Below are positions 1-6,243 of a stretch of 13,822 nucleotides of DNA, one piece after another (positions within the stretch are counted from its first letter, which is position 1; each line of letters begins with the position of its first letter). The notes beneath the pieces are model-generated. The model did no database searches, had not been told where the DNA came from, and was given only the letters and a program-made list of their open reading frames with translations. Both the position numbers and the translations under genes were made by a program. Origin of the DNA: URNF01 sp045531495 (GTDB taxonomy: Bacteria; Bacillota; Clostridia; Oscillospirales; Acutalibacteraceae); NCBI GenBank assembly GCA_045531495.1, contig JAZSED010000012.1, positions 1-13,822 on the forward strand. Reading direction: 5' to 3'.

Positions 1-507
1 GACGTAGGATACGCTGGGGGTAGTGGTCACATGCAGCATATACGCATCCGCACCCGAAGCCGTAATACCTGCCACAATGGAATACTCTAACATATAGCTG
101 GAACGGCGGGTATCCTTGCCTACCACGATGCGCGGACGGTACCCCGCTTTTTCGCAGCCCGATAGTTTAGACGCATAATACCAGCCGAGGAATCTACCCA
201 CCTTATATGCTTGCATAGAAGTCAGGTTGACATTTGCCTCGCCGCGAAAACCATCGGTGCCGAAATACTTGTTTTTGACGGGCGCACCTGCCGGCGTGCG
301 ATTGATACTGATTTCATCATACAACAGCTCGTCTGTCGAAATATGAAACAGTTCGCAAAGCAATAAAATTTTATCAATTTGCGGCTGTGCGCGGTCCATT
401 TCCCATTTGGAAACCGATTGGCGGGACACAGACAGCTTATCCGCCAAATCCTCCTGCGACATACCCGCCGCAGTACGCAGTTGGGTTATTTTTTCACCAA
501 GTGTCAT
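1..507 (-). CDS. glmM: XRE helix-turn-helix domain fused to phosphoglucosamine mutase (N-terminal part, cut by window edge)
   Basis: Translating the minus strand from the ATG at 505-507 gives 169 codons open to the window edge. Residues about 5-60 form an XRE/HTH_3 domain (GMSQEDLADKL, then SVSRQSVSKWE as recognition helix, then an ISTDELL end). From residue 80 the protein reads as Clostridia-type GlmM: KYFGTDGFRGEANVNLT, then IVVGKDTRRSSYML, then VTTTPSVSYV. The phosphoserine loop would follow just outside the window. GlmM interconverts glucosamine-6-phosphate and glucosamine-1-phosphate for UDP-GlcNAc and peptidoglycan synthesis. GlmM normally begins at about the KYFGTDG motif, so the first 79 residues are extra. 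A GGAGGG site 4 bases before the ATG fixes the start. There is no ATG, GTG or TTG with a ribosome site near residue 80, so a separate glmM start is unlikely. The fusion is seen directly; autoregulation is inference. Confidence 0.9.
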   Translation of the reverse strand, partial: MTLGEKITQLRTAAGMSQEDLADKLSVSRQSVSKWEMDRAQPQIDKILLLCELFHISTDELLYDEISINRTPAGAPVKNKYFGTDGFRGEANVNLTSMQAYKVGRFLGWYYASKLSGCEKAGYRPRIVVGKDTRRSSYMLEYSIVAGITASGADAYMLHVTTTPSVSYV

Positions 508-547
508 AATACCCTCCAAAAAAAGAAATATGACTACCCTACCTAGC

Positions 548-576
548 ATCATACTATAAATACGTCCATAAAACAA
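548..576 (-). promoter_or_regulatory. Predicted SigA-type promoter of the HTH-GlmM gene
   Basis: Read on the minus strand, TTGTTT (571-576) and TATGAT (548-553) are separated by exactly 17 bases. They lie about 40 bases upstream of the start codon at 507. An overlapping TATAGT has poorer spacing. Predicted by consensus only. Confidence 0.55.
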
Positions 577-599
577 GTAACAAAACATTGAACTTTTTC

Positions 600-614
600 G
601 CAACTTTCGGTTGC
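600..614. promoter_or_regulatory. Small inverted repeat, possible operator
   Basis: GCAAC (600-604), five bases TTTCG, then GTTGC (610-614) form a perfect 5-bp dyad. It lies 23 bases upstream of the -35 of the HTH-GlmM promoter and about 90 bases from the opposite promoter. The size suits a dimeric XRE-type regulator, but a 5-bp dyad can occur by chance. The rest of the 508-784 gap is AT-rich and holds no gene that I can see. Confidence 0.3.
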
Positions 615-701
615 ATTTTTCGTTAATATGCACAAAAATGACGTTTTTTGATGGTTTTTCAAGGTTTTGTGTACATTTTTATTTACAAACAATGTTTATA
701 A

Positions 702-730
702 TTGCACCCTGTGTTAAAATGTGGTATACT
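702..730 (+). promoter_or_regulatory. Predicted SigA-type promoter of the MBL-SDR-SGNH operon
   Basis: TATACT at 725-730 is preceded by TGG (an extended -10 TGn). A weak -35, TTGCAC (702-707), sits 17 bases upstream. The start codon of the first gene is about 55 bases downstream. Confidence 0.6.
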
Positions 731-784
731 GTATATGCATTTTAGATGTTTTCTCAAATATACTACCCTGGGAGGGATATGTAT

Positions 785-2389
785 ATGAAAATAACCTTTA
801 TCGGCGCCGCCCACGAAGTGACGGGTAGCTGCACCCTGCTGACGGTAGGAGATGTCAACTATCTTGTCGACTGCGGCATGGAGCAAGGGCGGGACATTTT
901 TGAAAACGTGCCGTTGCCGGTTGCGGCAAACACCATTGAAGCGGTGTTTTTGACCCACGCGCACGTAGACCACTCCGGTATGCTGCCGCGGCTGTACAAG
1001 GACGGCTTTCAAGGCAAGATTTACACCACCGCGGTAACAGGCGATTTGTGTGAAATTATGCTACGGGATTCGGCGCATATTCAGGAATCGGAGGTCGAGT
1101 GGAAAAACCGCAAAGCGGCGCGAAACGGCGGTGAACTGATAGAACCCGTATACACGGTAGCGGACGCAGAAGGCGCGTTGCGCCTGTTCCACCGCTGTCA
1201 GTATGGGCAAAGCTATCAGATTGCGGAAAACGTCCGCGTACGGTTTACCGATATCGGACATCTTCTCGGCTCTGCCGCCGTGGAACTATGGCTGACCGAA
1301 CAAAGCAAAACCCAAAAAATCGTATTCAGCGGCGACGTCGGCAATCTCAATCAACCGCTGATAAACGACCCGAAAACCGTAGAGGGAGCGGATTACCTTG
1401 TTTTAGAGTCCACCTACGGTGACCGCCTGCACGACCGCCGTCCCCACGGGGATACGGTGGCGGAGCTTGCGGAATACATCTCCCGCACCTTTGACCGCGG
1501 CGGCTCGCTGATTATTCCGTCCTTTGCGGTAGGGCGCACGCAGGAGCTGTTGTATGCTATCCGCCAATGCAAGGTGCGCGGTCTGTTAGACAAGTACGGC
1601 AATTTCCCCGTATACGTGGACAGCCCGTTAGCGGTGGAGGCAACCCAGATTTTTCTGCAATGCGACCCCGTTTGCTTTGATGAGGATACCACCGCGTTAC
1701 TGAATGCAGGTATCAATCCCATTTGGTTTGACGGCATCACCCTGTCGGTGGACAGCGATCAGTCCAAGGCGATAAACTTTGACGACCGCCCGAAGGTTAT
1801 CATTTCCGCAAGCGGTATGTGTGAAGCGGGACGTATCCGCCACCACCTGAAGCACAATTTGTGGAAGCCCGAAAACAGCGTGCTGTTCGTGGGGTATCAA
1901 GCGGAAAATTCACTCGGCAGAAAACTGCAGGACGGTGCAGACGTGGTACGCCTGTTTGGTGAAGATGTACGCGTAAACGCGGAAATTCTCACCCTGCACG
2001 GCACCAGCGGTCACGCCGACCAAAAAGGCTTGCTGGATTGGGTGGCGGCATTCACCCAAAAGCCGCACACCGTATTCGTTAACCACGGCGACGAGGATGC
2101 CGCCGAAACGTTAAAATCGTTGCTGACAGAGCAATTTAGCGTGACGGCTTATGCACCGTACTCGGGCAGCAGCTACGACCTGTTATCGGGGCAACCGCTC
2201 AACGAGGTTACGGGTATCCGTATAGAAAAGCCCACACCCGCGGGCGAACGCAGTAACCGTCTGTACGGCGCGTTGGTGCAGGCGGCGGAACGGCTGTTGG
2301 CAATCGCCAAAAAGTGCCGCGGTATGTCGAATAAGGATATTACCGCGTTTACCGAACAAATCAAAAACTTGTGTAAAAAATGGGAGTAA
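785..2389 (+). CDS. Beta-CASP metallo-beta-lactamase-fold RNA/DNA hydrolase
   Basis: A 534-residue cytoplasmic zinc hydrolase of the MBL-fold/beta-CASP (CPSF73/Ysh1-like) group, probably a nuclease. Metal motifs are visible: HAHVDHSG (58-65), DIGHLLGSA (157-164), FSGDVGN (181-187), and ESTYGD (208-213). The beta-CASP part includes SASGMCEAGRIRHH (341-354), and the RNA-specificity (RMMBL) part has HGTSGHAD (405-412). About 65 helical, basic residues follow at the C-terminus. It lacks the layout of RNase J. Start choice: GGAGGG (771-776) lies 8 bases from the ATG at 785. The ATG at 779 is only 2 bases away and the one at 746 has no ribosome site. It is the first gene of a compact operon with the SDR and SGNH genes. 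Family assignment is firm; the physiological substrate is unknown. Confidence 0.93.
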   Translation: MKITFIGAAHEVTGSCTLLTVGDVNYLVDCGMEQGRDIFENVPLPVAANTIEAVFLTHAHVDHSGMLPRLYKDGFQGKIYTTAVTGDLCEIMLRDSAHIQESEVEWKNRKAARNGGELIEPVYTVADAEGALRLFHRCQYGQSYQIAENVRVRFTDIGHLLGSAAVELWLTEQSKTQKIVFSGDVGNLNQPLINDPKTVEGADYLVLESTYGDRLHDRRPHGDTVAELAEYISRTFDRGGSLIIPSFAVGRTQELLYAIRQCKVRGLLDKYGNFPVYVDSPLAVEATQIFLQCDPVCFDEDTTALLNAGINPIWFDGITLSVDSDQSKAINFDDRPKVIISASGMCEAGRIRHHLKHNLWKPENSVLFVGYQAENSLGRKLQDGADVVRLFGEDVRVNAEILTLHGTSGHADQKGLLDWVAAFTQKPHTVFVNHGDEDAAETLKSLLTEQFSVTAYAPYSGSSYDLLSGQPLNEVTGIRIEKPTPAGERSNRLYGALVQAAERLLAIAKKCRGMSNKDITAFTEQIKNLCKKWE

Positions 2390-2392
2390 ACT

Positions 2393-3151
2393 ATGGAAAT
2401 TGCAGTGTTAACAGGTGCTTCCGCGGGACTTGGCAAGGCGTTTTTTGACGCATTGCTGCAAAACGGCCCCAAGGTAGACGAAATTTGGCTGATTGCGCGG
2501 CGGCGCGAACGGTTGGAAGCGCTTGCCGCCTCTACCGAGCAAAAAGTACGGGTGCTGGCGCTGGACCTGGTAAAGGAAGACAGCATCACCGCCTTGAGAG
2601 ATCTGCTCACAGCCGAAAAGCCGCAGGTGAAAGCCCTTATCAATAACGCGGGCTTCGGTAAAATGGGATACGTGTATGACCTCTCCCCCGAGGAGCAGGG
2701 CGGTATGGTAGACTTAAACTGCCGTGCTTTAACCCAGCTTTCCGCTCTGTTTGCACCTTTTATGCAAAAGGGCGGTTACATATTGAACGTTTGCTCTATC
2801 GCGTCCTTCGTGCCCAACCCGCGTATGACGGTGTATTCGTCCACCAAGGCGTATGTGATGAGCTTTTCAAGAGGCCTGCGCGAGGAGTTAAAACCCAAAG
2901 GGGTTAACGTATTAGCACTCTGCCCCGGTCCGATGTCCACCGAGTTTTTACCCATTGCGGGTATCGGCGCGGGCGACTCTAAGACCTTTGACACCCTTCC
3001 CTATGCCGACCCTGCAAAGGTCGCAAAGGCGGCGTTGAAGCACGCCGCCAAAGGGCACGCAGTATACACCCCGAAACTGTTGTTTAAGGTGTACCGTATT
3101 TTAGCAAAAATATTGCCGCACAGATGGCTGATGAAAGTAAGCAAGGTGTAA
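2393..3151 (+). CDS. Short-chain dehydrogenase/reductase (SDR) family oxidoreductase
   Basis: A 252-residue classical SDR. It has the nucleotide-binding TGASAGLG motif (7-14), NNAG (84-87), a catalytic Ser at 135 and YSSTK (Tyr148, Lys152) giving the usual Ser-Tyr-Lys triad, and CPGP (177-180) after the active site. The basic stretch ARRRERLEAL after the second strand suggests NADP preference (inference). No signal peptide is seen, though the C-terminus (LLFKVYRILAKILPHRWLMKV) is hydrophobic and basic and may touch the membrane. The ribosome site GGGAG overlaps the end of the upstream MBL gene and only 3 bases separate the two genes, so they are almost certainly co-transcribed and perhaps translationally coupled. 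The substrate cannot be told from sequence. Confidence 0.93.
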   Translation: MEIAVLTGASAGLGKAFFDALLQNGPKVDEIWLIARRRERLEALAASTEQKVRVLALDLVKEDSITALRDLLTAEKPQVKALINNAGFGKMGYVYDLSPEEQGGMVDLNCRALTQLSALFAPFMQKGGYILNVCSIASFVPNPRMTVYSSTKAYVMSFSRGLREELKPKGVNVLALCPGPMSTEFLPIAGIGAGDSKTFDTLPYADPAKVAKAALKHAAKGHAVYTPKLLFKVYRILAKILPHRWLMKVSKV

Positions 3152-3153
3152 AA

Positions 3154-3876
3154 ATGCGTATTAAAGACAAAATCAATATGAACAGAGACCAATTGATGGA
3201 AAACGGTCCCATCATTATCGGCGTTTTAGGAGACAGCGTGTCCCACGGCTCGGTGTCCGGCGGCGCTATGGCACACGACACGGTATACCACAACCGTTTG
3301 CGCAATAAAATTCTGGCGGTGAGAGATTACGTGCCGGTCACGGTTATCAATTCAGGGGTAGGCGGCACCTGCGCGGATGACGCTATCCCGCGTTTGTACA
3401 AATTATTGGCGCACAAGCCCGACTTGATGATTGTGTGCTTCGGTCTGAATGACGTTAACCGCGAATTGGACGTGTTTTTGCCCGCGCTCAAAACCATTTT
3501 TGAGGAGAGTATTGCCGCAGGTGCAGAAACCGTGTTTATGACCCCCAATATGCTCAACACCTACGTGTCCGACGAGGTGGCAGAAGGCTTAAAAGAGTAC
3601 GCCGCCATTACCGCCGATATCCAAAACAGCGGTAAAATGGATATGTATATGCAAAAGGCGTGTGACGTGGCAAGAGAATGCGGCGCGAAGGTGTGCGACT
3701 GTTACGGGTTATGGAAACAATTAGCGGAAACCGAGGACACCACCATAATGCTCGCCAACCGCATCAACCACCCCACCCGTGAAATGCACGAATTGTTCGC
3801 CGATGCGTTGTTTAAGTGTATTTTTGATGAGGATGTTGAAGTTACCGAAAACGACGACGGTATGTATAAAGGATAA
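3154..3876 (+). CDS. SGNH/GDSL-type hydrolase, cytoplasmic
   Basis: A 240-residue SGNH-fold protein, probably an esterase or acyl hydrolase. Block I is VLGDSVSHG with Ser28, block II is NSGVGGT (66-72), and block III is GLND (97-100). Block V is RINHPTREMHELFA: the catalytic His would be His206, but the Asp normally three residues before it (DxxH) is Arg203. No signal peptide or membrane segment is present, so it acts in the cytoplasm. The start at 3154 follows AAGG (3143-3146) by 7 bases and lies 2 bases after the SDR stop. An upstream in-frame ATG at 3124 would overlap the SDR gene and has no ribosome site. It is the last gene of the MBL-SDR-SGNH operon. Substrate unknown. Confidence 0.88.
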   Translation: MRIKDKINMNRDQLMENGPIIIGVLGDSVSHGSVSGGAMAHDTVYHNRLRNKILAVRDYVPVTVINSGVGGTCADDAIPRLYKLLAHKPDLMIVCFGLNDVNRELDVFLPALKTIFEESIAAGAETVFMTPNMLNTYVSDEVAEGLKEYAAITADIQNSGKMDMYMQKACDVARECGAKVCDCYGLWKQLAETEDTTIMLANRINHPTREMHELFADALFKCIFDEDVEVTENDDGMYKG

Positions 3877-3880
3877 GAAG

Positions 3881-3911
3881 AAAGCCCTTCGGGAAATCCC
3901 GAAGGGCTTTT
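3881..3911 (+). terminator. Rho-independent terminator of the MBL-SDR-SGNH operon
   Basis: A 13-bp perfect stem, AAAGCCCTTCGGG (3881-3893) pairing with 3898-3910, closes on a 4-base loop. It begins 4 bases after the SGNH stop codon and ends in TTTT. Confidence 0.9.
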
Positions 3912-3956
3912 ATGTGGCGTGTTTGCGTTATATTTTGCTGTGCACTTATACTACTT

Positions 3957-4010
3957 CGTAGGGGACGGGTTTCCCGTCCCGTTGACGGGAGGCGAAACGC
4001 CTCCCCTACG
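3957..4010. repeat. GC-rich palindromic repeat with double hairpin (intergenic REP/MITE-like element)
   Basis: An outer 8-bp stem, CGTAGGGG (3957-3964) with CCCCTACG (4003-4010), encloses two 8-bp hairpins with three-base loops: GGGACGGG/CCCGTCCC (3962-3969 with 3973-3980) and GGGAGGCG/CGCCTCCC (3987-3994 with 3998-4005). Outer and inner pairings overlap at their edges, so they compete in part. Palindromes with GTAGGG...CCCTAC ends are, as I recall, frequent in intergenic regions of Clostridia; copy number here would need the genome. No coding role is seen. Confidence 0.8.
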
Positions 4011-4015
4011 TTCAT

Positions 4016-4216
4016 TTATTTAATTTCTACCTTTTCGAATGTCAACCTTTCAATGGCTGCCTGCATACGTTGCAGAGCTTCTCCGGTTATCAAAACCCGA
4101 CATCCCTCTGCTCTGGCGTAATACATTGTAGAATGCATTCCTTCCTTTTCACCATAATCTACATTTGAGTGATAAATGTGTGCTTGTAAACGTTCGCTTC
4201 TTTCCCTGTCAATGAA
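4016..4216 (-). pseudogene. Protein-like open frame without start codon, possible gene remnant
   Basis: On the minus strand a frame is open for 66 codons from 4216 to a TAA at 4016-4018. It begins FIDRERSERLQAHIYHS and ends RLTFEKVEIK. The composition looks like real protein (charged and hydrophobic residues mixed, little low complexity). It has no ATG, GTG or TTG start near its beginning; the preceding TAA at 4217-4219 is part of the second palindromic repeat. Internal ATGs at about residues 27 and 31 could start a peptide of 36-40 residues, and AAGGAAGG lies before them, so a small gene is an alternative. The stretch is richer in A+T than the flanking genes. I do not recognise the family. 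Confidence 0.4.
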
Positions 4217-4217
4217 T

Positions 4218-4247
4218 TAGGGTGGGACGGTGTGGGCACCATCCCTA
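4218..4247. repeat. Second, shorter palindromic repeat copy
   Basis: TAGGG (4218-4222) pairs with CCCTA (4243-4247), with an inner hairpin GGTG-TGGG-CACC (4229-4240). It shares the TAGGG...CCCTA ends and GGGACGG core with the element at 3957-4010, so the two are probably related members of one intergenic repeat family. Confidence 0.6.
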
Positions 4248-4264
4248 CGGTATCACCACAAACA

Positions 4265-4303
4265 GCAAGAGAGAATGTACCTTTATGATACATTCTCTCT
4301 TGC
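4265..4303 (-). terminator. Hairpin downstream of pgcA, likely terminator
   Basis: A perfect 15-bp stem, GCAAGAGAGAATGTA (4265-4279) with 4289-4303, and a 9-base loop. It lies 15 bases after the pgcA stop. The minus-strand T-tract after the stem is weak, so it could also act as a 3'-end stabiliser. Confidence 0.65.
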
Positions 4304-4318
4304 CTTATCCCTATGTTT

Positions 4319-6058
4319 TTATGCGTAACTGTTGATGTCGTCTTTGTTAAAGAGGTGGTCAGCATCCGCGGTCAAGGCTTCTGCTAAGCTCTGTGCCGCG
4401 CCCAAATCGGTGCCCACAGCGGTGATATACGCTTTCACCTTTGGCTCGGTGCCGGACGGACGGAAGATAATCTTCGCGTTATCCTCCAGCGAGAACGCTA
4501 TAACGTTGGATTTGGGCAGGGTCAGCACGGTGCGCGCGCCCGTTTGCAGATCCTCTGCGTACGATTCGCGGTAATCCGCCACGCCAATCACCTTTTTGCC
4601 TGCGAAAGCCGTAGGACGGTTGGTGCGCAGACCTTCCATTAAATCCGCCATAATCTTCATGCCCGCCGCGCCTTCAAATTCGGCATTGACCAAGGTATGT
4701 ACATAATAGCCGTGCTCTTTACACAGACCGTCATACACGTCCAGAAGGGTCTTGCCCTGCTTTTTGTAGTACGCCGCCATTTCGCAAATGAGCATAGACG
4801 CGACCACCGCATCCTTATCTCTCACATACGAGCCCGCAAGATAGCCGTAGCTTTCTTCAAAGCCGAGCACAAAACGTTCGGGGTGGCCTTCCTTTTCGAG
4901 CAAGCCAACCTGTTCGCCGATGTATTTGAAACCGGTCAGCAGGTCGCGCAGCTCACAGCCGTATTTTCCCGCAATACGCGCCGCCAGCGCGGTGGTCACA
5001 ATGGTCTTTACCACGACGGGGTCTTTGGGCAGTGTGCCGTTCGCGGTTTTGCAGGACAAAATATATTCGAGCAGCAAGCAACCGACGGCGTTACCGCTCA
5101 TCAAGGTATATTCGTCGCCGTCAGCCACCGCAATACCCACGCGATCAGCGTCGGGGTCGGTGGCAAGCAGAATATCCGGCTTTTCGGTTTTCGCCAAATC
5201 CAACGCACAGCGGAACGCCTCGCGGATTTCGGGGTTGGGATAGGGCGCTGTCGGGAAATTGCCGTCGGGCAGCTCCTGCTCCGCTACAATCGCCAAGTCC
5301 GTAATGCCGATACGCGCCAAAATCTCGCGTACGGGGATATTACCCGCACCGTTTAAGGGCGTGTACACCACTTTAAGGGCGGTTTGGTTGCAAATACCGG
5401 GATTCACCTGCTGTTTCAGCACATTTTCCATATACTTTTCGAGAACTTGAGGCTCAATTTCCACGATAAGACCCTGCTGTACGCCCTGTGCATACGGCAA
5501 GGTTTTTACACCGTCGAAAAAGTCGAGTTCACGGATACACGCGGTAACCGCCGCTGCCGCCGCATCGGTCATCTGACAGCCGTCGGGACCGTAGCATTTA
5601 TAACCGTTATACTTGGCAGGGTTGTGGCTTGCGGTCACCATAATACCCGCCTGACATTTCAGTTCACGTACCGCGAAGGACAGGACGGGCACAGGCTCTA
5701 ACTGCGGGAATATGTACGCGCGCACGCCGTTTGCCGCCAGATTTTCCGCCGCCGCTTTCGCAAACACATCGGATTTAATACGCGAGTCGTACGAGATAGC
5801 CACCGCAGGCATTTCGTACTGCTTGTTGAGATAATCCGCCAGACCTTGGGTCGCTTTACGTACCGTATAGATATTCATACGATTCGTACCCGCGCCGATA
5901 ACACCGCGCAGGCCCGCCGTGCCGAAATCCAACTCTTTATAAAAGCGCTCATATATTTCGTCCTCGTCCTGCGCTATCGTTGTCAACTCCGCCTGTAAAT
6001 CGGGGTCTTCTGTTGCGCGAATAAACCATTCTGCGTAAAGTTTTTTGCTGTTTTCCAT
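4319..6058 (-). CDS. pgcA: Phosphoglucomutase/phosphomannomutase (alpha-D-phosphohexomutase)
   Basis: A 579-residue cytosolic phosphohexomutase, the usual length for Firmicutes PgcA. All four active-site regions are present: GTAGLRG (46-52), the phosphoserine loop TASHNP (142-147, Ser144), the metal loop DPDADR (301-306), the sugar-binding loop GFEESYG (399-405), and the phosphate-binding RPSGTEPK (533-540). It interconverts glucose-6-phosphate and glucose-1-phosphate (and possibly mannose phosphates), supplying UDP-glucose for glycans and glycolipids. The start is the ATG at 6058, with AAAGGCGG ending 8 bases upstream. The frame stays open to an ATG at 6148, but that extension spans the promoter and reads unlike this family. 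It is transcribed alone from a strong promoter at 6086-6114. A second mutase of the superfamily (GlmM) is 3.8 kb away. Confidence 0.95.
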   Translation of the reverse strand: MENSKKLYAEWFIRATEDPDLQAELTTIAQDEDEIYERFYKELDFGTAGLRGVIGAGTNRMNIYTVRKATQGLADYLNKQYEMPAVAISYDSRIKSDVFAKAAAENLAANGVRAYIFPQLEPVPVLSFAVRELKCQAGIMVTASHNPAKYNGYKCYGPDGCQMTDAAAAAVTACIRELDFFDGVKTLPYAQGVQQGLIVEIEPQVLEKYMENVLKQQVNPGICNQTALKVVYTPLNGAGNIPVREILARIGITDLAIVAEQELPDGNFPTAPYPNPEIREAFRCALDLAKTEKPDILLATDPDADRVGIAVADGDEYTLMSGNAVGCLLLEYILSCKTANGTLPKDPVVVKTIVTTALAARIAGKYGCELRDLLTGFKYIGEQVGLLEKEGHPERFVLGFEESYGYLAGSYVRDKDAVVASMLICEMAAYYKKQGKTLLDVYDGLCKEHGYYVHTLVNAEFEGAAGMKIMADLMEGLRTNRPTAFAGKKVIGVADYRESYAEDLQTGARTVLTLPKSNVIAFSLEDNAKIIFRPSGTEPKVKAYITAVGTDLGAAQSLAEALTADADHLFNKDDINSYA

Positions 6059-6085
6059 AAACCAAACCGCCTTTCTTTCCCCTCT

Positions 6086-6114
6086 ATTATAGTGCAAATA
6101 AACCAATTTGTAAA
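6086..6114 (-). promoter_or_regulatory. Strong predicted SigA promoter of pgcA
   Basis: On the minus strand TTTACA (6109-6114) and consensus TATAAT (6086-6091) are separated by 17 bases. They lie 28 bases upstream of the chosen pgcA start, which supports that start. Confidence 0.8.
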
Positions 6115-6175
6115 GGATAAACTGCGTCGAAGATTGTAAAAAGCACATAGATATGTATTTTAATATAAGAAACTG

Positions 6176-6204
6176 TTGATTATTTCCTTTAAAAGTGTTA
6201 TACT
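6176..6204 (+). promoter_or_regulatory. Predicted SigA promoter of the lipoprotein gene
   Basis: TTGATT (6176-6181) and TATACT (6199-6204) are 17 bases apart, with TGT giving an extended -10. The start codon follows 39 bases downstream. Confidence 0.8.
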
Positions 6205-6243
6205 ACAAGATAGATTAGTATGTTTTAGAAGGATGGGAGAGCT

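Noticed and set aside
746..784. N-terminal extension of the MBL-fold protein from an ATG at 746
   Set aside because: No ribosome site precedes it, it lies just downstream of the -10 box, and the GGAGGG at 771-776 fits the ATG at 785, where family similarity begins.
3124..3153. Earlier start for the SGNH gene overlapping the SDR gene
   Set aside because: No ribosome site, and the start at 3154 has AAGG at good spacing and only a 2-base gap to the SDR stop.
4159..4365. 68-codon minus-strand open frame across the pgcA terminator
   Set aside because: It overlaps the pgcA end, the terminator hairpin and a palindromic repeat, so it is probably fortuitous; the 4016-4216 frame is more protein-like.
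4697..5356. 219-codon plus-strand open frame opposite pgcA
   Set aside because: A shadow of the well-supported pgcA gene on the other strand; no family motifs and no ribosome site context.
6059..6148. 30-residue upstream extension of pgcA
   Set aside because: It would span the consensus TATAAT promoter and reads unlike the family; the start at 6058 gives the normal PgcA length.
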